NCBI GenBank assembly: GCA_944474755.1
Contig: OX104112.1
Span: forward strand, 85,201,756 to 85,265,755
Length of the DNA: 64,000 nt
Direction: 5' to 3'
Source of the DNA: Limnoperna fortunei
Taxonomy: Eukaryota > Mollusca > Bivalvia > Mytilida > Modiolidae
Shown here one piece after another: positions 38,001-45,375 of this stretch. A program made the position numbers and the translations under genes. The notes beneath the pieces were generated by a model that had not been told where the DNA came from, ran no database searches, and worked only from the letters and a program-made list of their open reading frames with translations. The first letter of the stretch is position 1. Each line of letters opens with the position of its first letter.

Positions 38001-38173
38001 TATATTGGAAACGAACGAGAAAAGATAAAAAGGATGCTGCAGTTGAAATGTTAGCAGGAGCCCTTCGGGAGATGGGGCGGCTTGAGGCAGCTAATGTGGT
38101 GTTTCAGTGTCACAAGGACAGCAAAGAAATAACGCCAGAAGCGTTCACAAAAATCATTTCCCAGATGTCTTGA
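10726..38173 (+). CDS. ZU5-ZU5-UPA-like-death-domain protein, multi-exon gene
   Basis: Predicted cytosolic adaptor with the C-terminal architecture shared by PIDD1, UNC5 proteins and ankyrins. Common exons 30408-30506, 30793-31129, 31865-32056, 32399-32733, 35607-36373 and 37824-38173 join with exactly matching phases. In the 790-aa form starting at 10726, residues ~138-270 form a ZU5-like fold (GGNFGLPLGAKLTVPEG), ~271-410 a second ZU5-like unit, ~425-590 a UPA-like segment, ~590-670 an acidic/proline linker and ~680-765 a death domain (LDLPDSTITGLG, ADVTYKILLYWK). No signal peptide, membrane segment, leucine-rich repeats or ankyrin repeats are visible, and the HFS autoproteolysis motif of PIDD1/UNC5CL is absent. 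Other first exons would give 705 or 732 aa. The role (apoptosis or innate signalling) is inferred from domains only; the UPA assignment is the weakest. Confidence 0.88.
11019..11814 (+). other. Start of intron after exon A
   Basis: AT-rich intron sequence leading into the 27-bp minisatellite. No exon is identified. Confidence 0.5.
11815..12925. repeat. 27-bp minisatellite, about 40 copies
   Basis: Consensus CCTCACCTATAGACCACT followed by CGGACACTG. Because 27 is divisible by 3, one frame stays open for stretches (nine-residue unit ASPIDHSDT, for example 12048-12284), but substitutions and indels break it elsewhere and no splice sites bracket it. It is read as intronic minisatellite, not as a protein. 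Confidence 0.9.
12926..17704. other. Gene-free intronic tract
   Basis: No exon or RNA gene is recognised. A SINE core relic lies at about 16985-17100 (GGTCGGGGGTT, CAAATAAAAAGGGCACG, TGAAAAATTGC). The short open frames here lack codon or splice support. Confidence 0.5.
17705..18187. repeat. ~38-bp minisatellite, first part
   Basis: Degenerate units with the phrase AGGATGCTATCCAATCACCA then GGGGTGACAACCTAAC. The array stops at an inserted element and resumes at 18673. Confidence 0.85.
18188..18672. mobile_element. 485-bp terminal-inverted-repeat element (MITE-like) inside the minisatellite
   Basis: The two ends are inverted copies over about 60 bp: CAATCGGAACA..CTCGGCCATTTCCG on the left against the complement CAATAGGATCA..CTCGGTTATTTCCG on the right. 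The match continues inward through GGTCG.GAAAGT..(C/T)CTCGG.(T/G)GTAAGTG. It interrupts the 38-bp array. Flanks ATCACCAGG (18179-18187) and ATCAGCAGG (18673-18681) may be an 8-9-bp target duplication, though the array itself could explain the likeness. No transposase is present. Confidence 0.8.
18673..18890. repeat. ~38-bp minisatellite, continuation
   Basis: More diverged units (GGATGCTATCCAATCACCAG, GGGGATGACAACTT) of the array interrupted at 18188. Confidence 0.8.
18891..19697. other. Gene-free intronic tract
   Basis: AT-rich; no exon, RNA gene or clear repeat is recognised. Confidence 0.5.
19698..19808. mobile_element. Small inverted-repeat element (hairpin)
   Basis: Arms 19698-19730 and 19776-19808 are inverted complements over 33 bp with one mismatch (GGAGCAAGTGAAAGATTTAA core), enclosing a ~45-bp loop. 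It could be a tiny MITE remnant or an RNA hairpin source. Confidence 0.75.
19809..24719. other. Gene-free intronic tract with a dispersed repeat
   Basis: 20265-20460 is a diverged match to 50007-50132 (shared ACGTTACCCACTAT / GCTTTACCCACTAT and CTGTGGGTCGA.CACT.GGAA), so it is a dispersed repeat of unknown class. Near 21374, 21458 and 21523 the phrase CA(C)..CGG.TCAAATG recurs three times. No gene is recognised. Confidence 0.45.
24720..25400. repeat. Degenerate tandem repeat, units ~55-65 bp
   Basis: Recurring phrase GACTGTACAGATGTTGGT then AATGGTTAAGG.GGGAAGTG, at least eight diverged units. An open frame at 25246-25431 arises from it and is not considered a gene. Confidence 0.65.
25401..26175. 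other. Gene-free intronic tract
   Basis: AT-rich, with no recognised feature up to the SINE target duplication at 26176. Confidence 0.5.
26189..26459 (+). mobile_element. Full-length tRNA-derived SINE with target-site duplication
   Basis: The head is GGGGCCTCGGTGGCCGAG with box A TGGCCGAGTGG and box B GGTTCGATTCT (Ser/Leu-type tRNA pattern). A central conserved core follows (CCGGCTTCCTCCCCCAAT), then GTGGCGTTAAAACACC and an (AAAC)n tail. A 12-bp duplication, CATAATTAATAG, lies at 26176-26187 and 26460-26471. The intact head, tail and duplication indicate a fairly young insertion. Confidence 0.93.
26472..27363 (+). other. Gene-free tract upstream of first exon B
   Basis: No exon is recognised. 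The 3' end of this interval contains the candidate TATA box that would drive first exon B. Confidence 0.5.
27364..27371 (+). promoter_or_regulatory. Candidate TATA box for first exon B
   Basis: TATAAAAG in a GC-richer setting (GGGCGTG before, CCCATG after). An initiator-like TTCAATAC lies about 30 bp downstream, near 27393. It is 264 bp ahead of the exon B ATG. Several upstream ATGs lie between, so a 5' UTR intron or leaky scanning is possible. Confidence 0.5.
27635..27672 (+). CDS. Death-domain gene, first coding exon B
   Basis: ATG with A at -3, 12 codons (MSQSKTKQRESK) plus two bases, donor AA|GTAAGT, phase 2 exit identical to exons A and C. It gives a 705-aa protein with a minimal basic N-terminus. 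Confidence 0.65.
27673..28990 (+). other. Intron between first exons B and C
   Basis: AT-rich, no exon recognised. An acceptor-like ATTACAG|G at 28978 precedes exon C, but its use leads at once to an in-frame TAA or TGA in every possible joining with A or B. Confidence 0.5.
28991..29109 (+). CDS. Death-domain gene, first coding exon C or cassette exon
   Basis: ATG (MRIHSGWEFTYEDN) in good context, 119 nt, donor CCCA|GTAAGA, phase 2 exit. A TAA lies four codons upstream in frame, which favours a true start. Alternatively an AG at 28994-28995 would make a 114-nt phase 2-2 cassette spliced after exon A or B, but that acceptor lacks a pyrimidine tract. Confidence 0.6.
30408..30506 (+). CDS. Death-domain gene, common exon 2
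   Basis: Acceptor TTCTTTTTTAG, 99 nt, donor CA|GTAAGT, phase 2 in and out. It encodes PDIDGNMKNKQ and an Asp-rich end. Being symmetric, it could be skipped without frame change. Confidence 0.85.
30793..31129 (+). CDS. Death-domain gene, ZU5 exon
   Basis: Acceptor TTGTTCACAG, 337 nt, donor AAG|GTAACG, phase 2 in and 0 out. It encodes the ZU5 start (GGNFGLPLGAKLTVPEG) and the strands to VNVGFLHK. Confidence 0.9.
31130..31864 (+). repeat. Intron with (AAT)n/(AAC)n microsatellite
   Basis: An imperfect trinucleotide tract of AAT and AAC units spans about 31190-31290 and ends in GATGATGATG. The rest of the intron is featureless. Confidence 0.85.
31865..32056 (+). CDS. Death-domain gene, exon spanning ZU5-1/ZU5-2
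   Basis: Acceptor TTGTTCACAG, exactly 64 codons, donor CAG|GTATGT, phase 0 both sides. It encodes LGVFIVTFTPKKE and YISIRVPKKAAD. Confidence 0.88.
32399..32733 (+). CDS. Death-domain gene, second ZU5-like exon
   Basis: Acceptor ATTTTTCAG, 335 nt, donor AA|GTGAGT, phase 0 in and 2 out. It encodes KRAVSVKLPLPANVE and ends YDVYVKTTSHLYY. Confidence 0.88.
32973..34441. mobile_element. 1.47-kb fold-back element in intron
   Basis: Very long diverged inverted repeats. The left arm (~32973-33520) matches the complement of the right arm (~33855-34441): CTTAA.ACCAATT.TCC ends, GACATGACATGTCTCAG, TGACCATTGGA, GTTTGTTATGATT, TGCCATGGTAAC, and the inner ATCTCAATGGGGTAA and GGTTACCATGGTAA. The ~330-bp centre contains repeated CAAGGTCAAGGTCA and GACCTTGA phrases. 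There is no transposase frame. It lies between the second ZU5 exon and the UPA-like exon. Confidence 0.88.
34442..35606 (+). other. Intron tract with a short hairpin
   Basis: GAGGGCATTA and TAATGCCCTC at 34917-34947 form a perfect 10-bp stem. A related, longer phrase ending TGCCTTC..AAGCAAC lies near 35190-35275. No exon is seen before the TTTTATTTTAG acceptor at 35606. Confidence 0.5.
35607..36373 (+). CDS. Death-domain gene, UPA-like and linker exon
   Basis: 767 nt, phase 2 in and 1 out, donor A|GTATGT. The open frame extends upstream and downstream, but the phase and acceptor fix the start at 35607. Content: EGRCEMEKGDVMAFVNFQ, a long beta-rich stretch, then an acidic/Pro linker (FKEDPIPEEPEVKKEK, PKFKPLPPS). 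Confidence 0.88.
36374..37823 (+). other. Last intron of the death-domain gene
   Basis: AT-rich, with T-rich runs near 36680-36900 that create spurious hydrophobic frames. No feature is recognised. It ends at CTATTCGCAG. Confidence 0.6.
37824..38173 (+). CDS. Death-domain gene, terminal exon
   Basis: Enters in phase 1 and ends at TGA 38171-38173, encoding 115 residues. The death-domain pattern is clear: a leading RNLSRYVPEGLTLAVHLDL helix, ITGLGFDAI, ADVTYKILLYWKR and LAGALREMGRLEAANVV. A decayed copy of this exon lies at 51958. Confidence 0.9.
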
Positions 38174-39949
38174 GATTGTTTTGCATACTTAGTTGTTAGA
38201 TTTATTTTGTTGCATTTATAATGACATTTTTTTATCGCCCTTGCTCATTTTGTCATTCCAAATTTTCCTAGATTTAACAAATAACACTGGATGAAAAACT
38301 TCAGTAAAGGAAAACAAATATTTGCTTCGTGCGTCTTGTTTGTGTCTGATAGGAAATACACCAGTTGAACAGTGTAGATTTGCAACATCAAAAACTAAGC
38401 AATGATCCTTTAAAATATGTTGATTCATAATGGCTTATTTTACAATTTCTTTTCTACAATTACACTAATTGAATGATATTGATTTTAGTTATGACATATT
38501 TTAATGAATTAAAATATTGTGAAAGGAATAATCTCCATATCTGTGATAATAAATAGTTTTATTCCCTTAGTACTTTTTTTTATTGTTGAGTATATAATAG
38601 ACCTAAGCCGCTTTGAGCTCTTAATGAATGGACGGAATACATTTTCCTATCGCTTTCTATATACATTTCACATAACTCTGATTTTACAAGACGTTTCACC
38701 ATTAACCATCTTTGTGCCACGGGCCAATTTTGGGCCACTTATTTTATACTACTTTCAATGCCATAGGGCCAATTTCGGACCAATGTTACGTTGCTGTAGT
38801 GGTAAAATACATGCAACTTGTCAGCGCATTCCGCAAATTCAAGCTTGCACTCATGTTACATTTAAAATGTCGTTCCAAATGTATAAATACAAGAAAATAT
38901 TCTTATTGCAAATAATTCAATAAATAATTATGAACGAATGATTTTAAGTTTAATTCCACATTATGTGAAAATGCCGGATTTTGATTGGATAAGAGCTTTA
39001 ATGTTTTTCTGCAAATTTTAGAACTTTAAAAAGATTTCTATTTCTGCCGTGGTACCTTTTCGCGCCGTTTGAGGTGAAATTGAATTTTTGAAATACAACG
39101 CAATCGGGGTTAAATCCAGGATAAAATTAGCAATTTACTAAAAGATAGCGGCAGACAGGATCAAACTGACTATACAGAAAAGATGCTTCGACTCAGCTCA
39201 TTGTATTTGTCCAAATAGTTATAACATGGATTCAGACAGATTGAACTCTATTGAAGACTGTTGATATAAAACAAAATACAAACCGTGGGTGTACTCAGGT
39301 GCTACGGACGAGTAAGCATTGCTTGACTATAACTAGACACCCTTCGAGTTACAATGTTATAATGTTTTGGAGAAAATCAAATCCGGGAATAGGAAAGACT
39401 ACTTTTGACACAGAGGAAATGTGGACAACAGTTTTGTCCTTCCATGATGGTTATTGTTTAATAATTAAGAAACTCAGAACCAATTAAAAAGTCATTTGTT
39501 CAGGAAACAAATGTGAGGTCTTCCCTTGCATTTAATTAGTATTATGTCTAGGTATATGGTTGCTAATGACTTTACGATCAGTTGCTTTGGTTTTAATATA
39601 CAAACAAATGGTCCCAAGTAAGAAAAAGCACGGTTTCTAAGGACTTTTAGTCGGTTGCTATGGACCAAATATCACTTCTGGTCATAAAATACGATATTTG
39701 AATTCGCTAAGTGATCCCGATTCAGAAAATATGTGGTTGGTAAGTATAAAATGTAACAGTCCGGTTTTCTGAATAGCATATAATATACATTAGACCAACC
39801 TAATTCTAAATATATCTAGTTGGAGTAAACTTTTCTCGTTATCTTGTTGCAATGGAATGTCCTTGACCTCAAAATGTAGCTCTTTCTTACTGATCACAAA
39901 AAGTATTCATGTTAACTATATTAACCATAGAACCAGTTTAAAAATACTA
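38174..39949 (+). other. 3' flank of the death-domain gene
   Basis: 3' UTR and intergenic DNA. The stretch to ~38605 is shared with 52210-52495. A possible AATAAA lies near 38921. Open frames at 38519-38923 and 39251-39487 have no support. Near 39500-39700 weak matches to the 8690-9560 repeat phrases occur. Confidence 0.45.
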
Positions 39950-40770
39950 ATCAATGGTAATAGCTCAAAAACGACAAGTTTTAAGCTTTAGCATCTGAAA
40001 TATTTTTTGTAGATGTCGGCATTAGAAACATTTTTCTCTTGTATTGTCCGTCCATTTTCTACGGTTTATGTGTTTTTCTATAAAACCTGTTTACGCTGTC
40101 GGCCATTTAGAAAATGGCTGCCCGTAACCATCCGACTTTGGTCTTTAATCGAAGGGCTTGTTATGAAGGTCACAAAAACCCTTATGTTTACTATATTATC
40201 TCTGACGGTTTAAAAGTTATAAGCCAAAAATTGATCTGCCGAAACGTGTCAAGGGCCATGACTGGAAACGGTTTGGCGCACAGTTTACAACCCTTATATT
40301 TTTATGATATATTGTCTGTTTCAATTTATTTAATGGTTTTGAGTTATATTGAAAACAAAATTTCAATGGCGGCCAGTTTGAAAATGGTGGACCGAAAAAA
40401 TATTTGTAATATGTAATTAGGACACTCATATCTACTTCGAAACCAAGTTTTGTGGAAATCAAACAACTGTGACGTTTTTGACAAACTGCACGTCAAAAAC
40501 GCGTAACCAGGAAGTTAATCGAAAATTTTTTTTGCGTGATTAATCATTGTCAGGAGCCAGATGACAATTTAAACACCTTAGAATTTTGATATCGGGTACG
40601 GTTTAAGAGTTTAATTGAAAACAAGGGAAAAACAGTGTTTCTAAAAATAGATCGGTTTTGCAGGGTGACTCAGGTCGAGCCCAGGTAGTGTCAATAAAAT
40701 GTGTGCCAAGTTTCGAAGCGATACGTCAAGAAAAAAAAACAAATACAGCAAGGTCTTACCTTTTGGAAAA
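39950..40770. repeat. Old relative of the 52.7-64 kb monomer repeats
   Basis: Contains AATGGCGGCCAGTTTGAAAA near 40366, GCCATTTAGAAAATGGCTGCC near 40100 (20 of its bases quoted elsewhere as two halves), AACCAAGTTTTGTGGAAATC near 40440 and GCCAAGTTTCGAAGCGATA near 40704. The same alternation of CCAAGTTTC..TC and GCCATTTTGAAA phrases marks the big array. No terminal hairpins are found, so this is a decayed or internal fragment. Confidence 0.55.
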
Positions 40771-40779
40771 GTGAAGGAC

Positions 40780-41140
40780 CTTAATAAAGAATTACCTAAC
40801 AGTTGAATAAGTTTTGTCGGTAGTTATGAGTGGATACCTCTTTTTTTTATTTCCGGGCTTGTCCTCAATTACAATCGACGAAGACTTCTCATTCTGTCAG
40901 CACGTTATACATATGTTTCCGTTTTTGTTTTCGGACATTTAAATCGAGTTTTTATTTTCAGTTTTGCTCGGAGATAAACAAATTTCACTTGTTTTTAATA
41001 TAGCAAGGAAATACTACCGAAACCTATGGCATCTCTACGGAGATTCGAGATAATGGATACTCTTTAAAGCAGTCCGCAATATCTTAATTGCATTAATAGC
41101 TGTTCAAACGGCAGTTAAATATATGAATAAGCTTTGATTC
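40780..41140 (-). pseudogene. TRIM-like paralogue relic A, C-terminal part
   Basis: Diverged match to 45748-46100 of the TRIM-like gene, for example CCTAACAGTT, GTTATG..GGATACCTC, TTCAGTTTTGCTCGGAGATA and GTTAAATATAT. Frames are broken by many indels. Confidence 0.75.
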
Positions 41141-41881
41141 CATAATTGGTGTTCTTCATCTACAAATTAGTCCTCATTTCATTGTGATCAGACAAAACAT
41201 CCCGCCATGGACAATCTTATTTTTGCTCTCTCTGTTTTTTACATTGTCATGTCTGAAGAAACTACAAACCATAATGGATTGTTATTTGAAGGATTGCAAT
41301 CAAATTGGTAATTAAATAGCCAATTGAAAGTGTTATTATCTCCTGCTGACCTGACCAAACCCAACGACAGAGTCAACACAATTATAACATGCGACAATAT
41401 TGACAGGTCACATGACATGTTGACTCTAATTTTGGACGAGAGTTGGCAGTCATGTAGTGGAAAATAAATTGATACCACATAGTAAACAAACCGAATAGAA
41501 ATTGACTATACGCGAATTAAAATTAATGAGGAATAATAATTTGTTATAACGATTTTGCAAACATGCTACAATTACAAAGCTATTTTAAGAATTTATGTAA
41601 CTTACTGTACATGTATTTAAAAAAAACTACTGGCAGCTAAGTCATTATAAGTATTTAAATATAGCTAACTGATAACAAGATACTGATTTCGTACATGTTA
41701 AACAACTAACTCTGTTGTTATACTAAATTTGCTCAGTTCATAATAGCAAAGTCTTTATAACAAGTTGGCAAAATTATTATAATGAGAAACCTTAAAGTTT
41801 ACTTACAATTACCTAAACGTCGTAAAAGATATATATTATATATATATTTTAAATGTTAGGTATTTGTTTCAAATTTACTGC
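41141..41881 (-). other. Spacer within TRIM relic A
   Basis: No match to the middle of the TRIM-like gene is seen here. A 79-residue open frame at 41239-41478 with a hydrophobic start has no recognised domain. Confidence 0.4.
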
Positions 41882-42250
41882 TTCTTTCTAGCAATTCTGC
41901 AAGTTGAGTCCTAAATGCAATTTCTTTCCCATTGATACTTGGCCTTTTGATTAAATTTCATTAGTTATTTTAATAATTCTATTAAGTCGTAGTTTTATAT
42001 GCAAATATCGAAGGCTTCATTTGCATTTTTCATAGCCTTACTGAATTCTTTCATTAAATCTTCTTCTAAAAGTTTGTCTAAAAAGGTTCGCTATACTTTC
42101 GTTTAAACGGAATGCACTTAATATTATCATCAATCGATTAATTTTGTAAAGAATGTTTAGTTTTTTGCTGTTTGTACCACTACCTTGTTCATTCTTGAAA
42201 TATGGTTATCTGCATCTGTAGTATAGTAGTTATCAATGGTGTCTTAGGCC
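41882..42250 (-). pseudogene. TRIM-like paralogue relic A, coiled-coil part
   Basis: Diverged match to 46628-46990, the coiled-coil coding part (GATTAAATTTCATTAGTTAT, AATATTATCATCAATCGATT, TTGAAATATGG.TATCTGCA). Stops and indels throughout. Together with 40780 it keeps the order of the intact gene but lacks its middle. Confidence 0.75.
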
Positions 42251-43529
42251 AAGACATTGGTCAAGTGTCTTTCATCTACAAATTTACGTTTTTTGGTAAA
42301 CGTGCATACTTCGAGGTTTTCAGCTTCGTTACTTCTCATTTTAAAAATAAAACTTAATTTTTTGAAACCCTGAATTATAGGTGAAAATAAATTTGCGAAT
42401 TATTTTCATGTGACGATTTGACAATTGACAATTTGTTTTTCTGAATGTTTGCGTGAGTCTTAGATAAATAAAAAAACATACATCAGAATGATATCATACA
42501 CAGGCTTTAAAAAATCGGATAAATACCTCCTGTTGCACTTAAAAGCCTTGGACACGCAATTTTGTCAGCTTAACAAAAATGATGATAAATGTGAGATAAT
42601 TCTTTACGTACTAACGGGAACGTAAGGATCTTTGTAAAACAAGCTTTAAACAAACAAAGGGTTAAATATGATTGAAAAAATCATATTTTAGAATCTTTTT
42701 GTAATTATTCTATATACATTGTATTTGTAAACACCTGTAACAAGAACTAATGTAATGGAATGGCTGAATGTTGTGACTGATTTTTGAAATTCCTGGTAAT
42801 AACATTAATTTCAATAAAAGTAAAAATTAAATTAAAGAAAAAACACGAAGAGCTCAGTAAAACTGGTCCTTGAATAATTTATATGTTGACATAAAAGCAA
42901 TTTAACAATTTGTAAGAGTTTCCATTACAACAAAATATATTATAAATAACAAAGGATTCAAATTACAAAACATAATGTTTTAAAATATGTTTTAGACAGA
43001 AACAGTGCAAGTTATTTATTTATATGTTCATTTTATTTCTGCATGTTTCATTCCCAATGAATATTAACTATGCTTCTGCTGCTTTTAATTGTGTCTGGAA
43101 AACAATAAATTAAGCTACTATTATTTCACAAAGAAAACGCAAACTTAACAATTTTCTATCTAATAATTCTGTTAAAACTTTCTTTAAACATATATATGAG
43201 GGTAAGAAAAACATTTGAGAATATTAAAATCTAATTCTTAGATTTTTGGGCTTAAATATCTGGTGGTAACCCTGTATTTCGGTTGCTTCAGAATCCGCTG
43301 GATAAATATATTATATGGTTGTCACAATACTAAGACGCATGTATATAATTTACTTATTGTGAATGTATGACAAGAAACTTTGTCATTCTATATAATAGAT
43401 ACAAAAATGCTTAGTTAGATTACTGTCAGATTAATACGTATTGGTTACAAAAATTCTATCGTCTACGCCAGTACACATGTACTATATCTATCTTTCTGTT
43501 TCATCTCGGTTAATGAAGCTATATTTCAT
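42251..43529. other. Gene-free tract
   Basis: AT-rich DNA with no recognised gene or repeat. A faint resemblance to the B-box region near 42290-42340 was too weak to call. Confidence 0.4.
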
Positions 43530-43625
43530 AATGGATTTAACCGAGTGGTCTAAACTGGACATAATGGAAGCCAATGGGGGAAAAATGTTTCATAACTATG
43601 TGAGTTCAAATCCCGCTGAGGGTAA
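43530..43625 (+). repeat. tRNA-like pseudogene or SINE head
   Basis: A box A-like TTAACCGAGTGGTCTAAA and, 60 bp on, a box B-like GAGTTCAAATCCCGCTGA are spaced as in a long-variable-arm tRNA. There is no acceptor stem pairing and no SINE core downstream, so it is a decayed tRNA-derived sequence. Confidence 0.45.
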
Positions 43626-44329
43626 TTAAAAATTTAAAATTATTAAAATCTAATTCTAACATTATTAGGCTTTAATTGTAGACATATAATATACGTCTAC
43701 AAATTCAACCCAACACTGTTAGAATAAGATTTTTAGTACTGTAAAATTTTTGCCTATTTACTGATAACAACTGTGCAGTATTTTTATCCGTTCAGACATT
43801 TATCAGATACTGAACGGTTCCCTTTATCGACATCAACCGTAATGTCTAAAATTAGTCGTATCTACTTTAAAAGACATAGTGCATGGTGGTAGAGCGTTTC
43901 GAATGATCATTGATGATGTCTTTTTTCCGAGAGTAATGATTCAATGGATTTCAAATAAATAACTAAAGAAGATACTTAACTCTTTTGTTATATTGATAAT
44001 AAGCAAAGAAATATAAACGGAATGCACATGTCAGTACTTTACGGCGTGTTTGTAAAACTGCATATTCAGTGGTCTGTTCGATTCGTTGTTTTGCACACGA
44101 AATCTATTGATTCATCACTTGTATTTGTCTTTTCATTTTTCTATCAGTAACACAATTATTTTTTAATTAACGTCTTCATATACAAAACATATGTTTGTAA
44201 TGCTTTAATGTATGATGTCAATCATTGTGTGTATATATGTATGTTTCTGGAAAAGACAGTATAAATTGATGCAATCGTTTTAAACAATAAAATATTTTTA
44301 AATCAAAAATACAACAAAGTTACAGCAAT

Positions 44330-44530
44330 AAAGTTTGCTATGCCTGACACGCGTTTCGTCTATTCAATACTCATCAGAGGCGCTCTACCCAAAAGATTTA
44401 AAATGCAAAACACTATATGAATCTGAGGAGCATAGAACAATAAACCAAAAACATGCCAAACTGGATACCCAAACTATACCTGGGGTAGGAAGAACCTTAG
44501 GGTTTTGACAATTTTGAAATTTACACGTAG
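44330..44530. repeat. Dispersed repeat fragment
   Basis: Contains ACGCGTTTCGTCTATTCAAT and ACTCATCAGAGGCGCTC followed by GGTAGGAAGAACCTTAGGGT. I recall this GCGTTTCGTC..ACTCATCAG motif as a common dispersed repeat in mussel sequences, but cannot verify it here. No open frame. Confidence 0.35.
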
Positions 44531-44749
44531 AAAGGATCGGTCAAGAATACACTCTTGTGGACTTAAAAATGTAAACAGTCAACTTTCGTCATATATACAT
44601 CAAAGACAAACCCGTTTTCAATCTAAAATTAGAACACATTTTGCACAGAACGGTATTCAATGTTTTGTCCATAGTCAAACATACATGCATTTCTGAGATT
44701 TGCATACCTTTCTGACATTTATCATCATTTACCTGGGCTACAAAATTTA

Positions 44750-45240
44750 AAGGCAAATTGCAATATATCTTTATTTGCTTAAAAAGCCGTGCAAGTGGCT
44801 GTTAAATATTTTGAATGAACCTTGAAGTGATATTTAAATTTAAAGGTGGGTTAGCCCCTAGAATTCTAGAAGAATGTTGTGTTGTTATTGATATGATGTT
44901 AAACAAACTATGAAATAATACATGCTATTTACTTTCTGTGGCATTGGACGTATTAATGAAAGTAAATTGGTAAAAGTTGGCTGTTCTGTACTTAAATCCA
45001 GTTGGTCAATTTCTTTTCCTATGATGCATCCATGTTTCCACTGTATTGTTGGTATAATACGAAGAACACATTTATTCTTGATGAAAAAGATGTAACTGTA
45101 CTATATTGACGCAGTTGTTTGTGCAAATTTTGCATGAATGTCGCTACTTGTCTCGCCATATAGAAACGCTGAATCTGTATTGTTTTTGCCATTTGAAGAC
45201 TTGCCTTTAATTGAAGTTTGTCATAATTTCCATGAATGAA
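44750..45240 (-). pseudogene. TRIM-like paralogue relic B, middle part
   Basis: Diverged match to 46028-46510 (AAGCCGTGCAAGTGGCTGTTA, 20 bases of it colinear; TTGGCTGTTCTGTACTTAAA; CAATTTCTTTTCCTATGATGC; GTCGCTACTTGTCTCG). It overlaps in homology with relic A at 41070-41140, so it derives from a second copy. It sits just beyond the intact gene's 3' end. Confidence 0.78.
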
Positions 45241-45375
45241 ATTTACATTATAAAAATACAAACACATTTTAAATGGCAAATAATTCAACATACACTGATC
45301 AAATGATTTTCAATTAAACGATTGAAACCAAAAGGTCAAAATATCTTCACTGAGCGCATAACATTGTTACTAACA

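Noticed and set aside
41239..41478. Minus-strand 79-residue frame with hydrophobic start as a secreted peptide
   Set aside because: No splice partners, no cysteine pattern, and it lies between pseudogene blocks.
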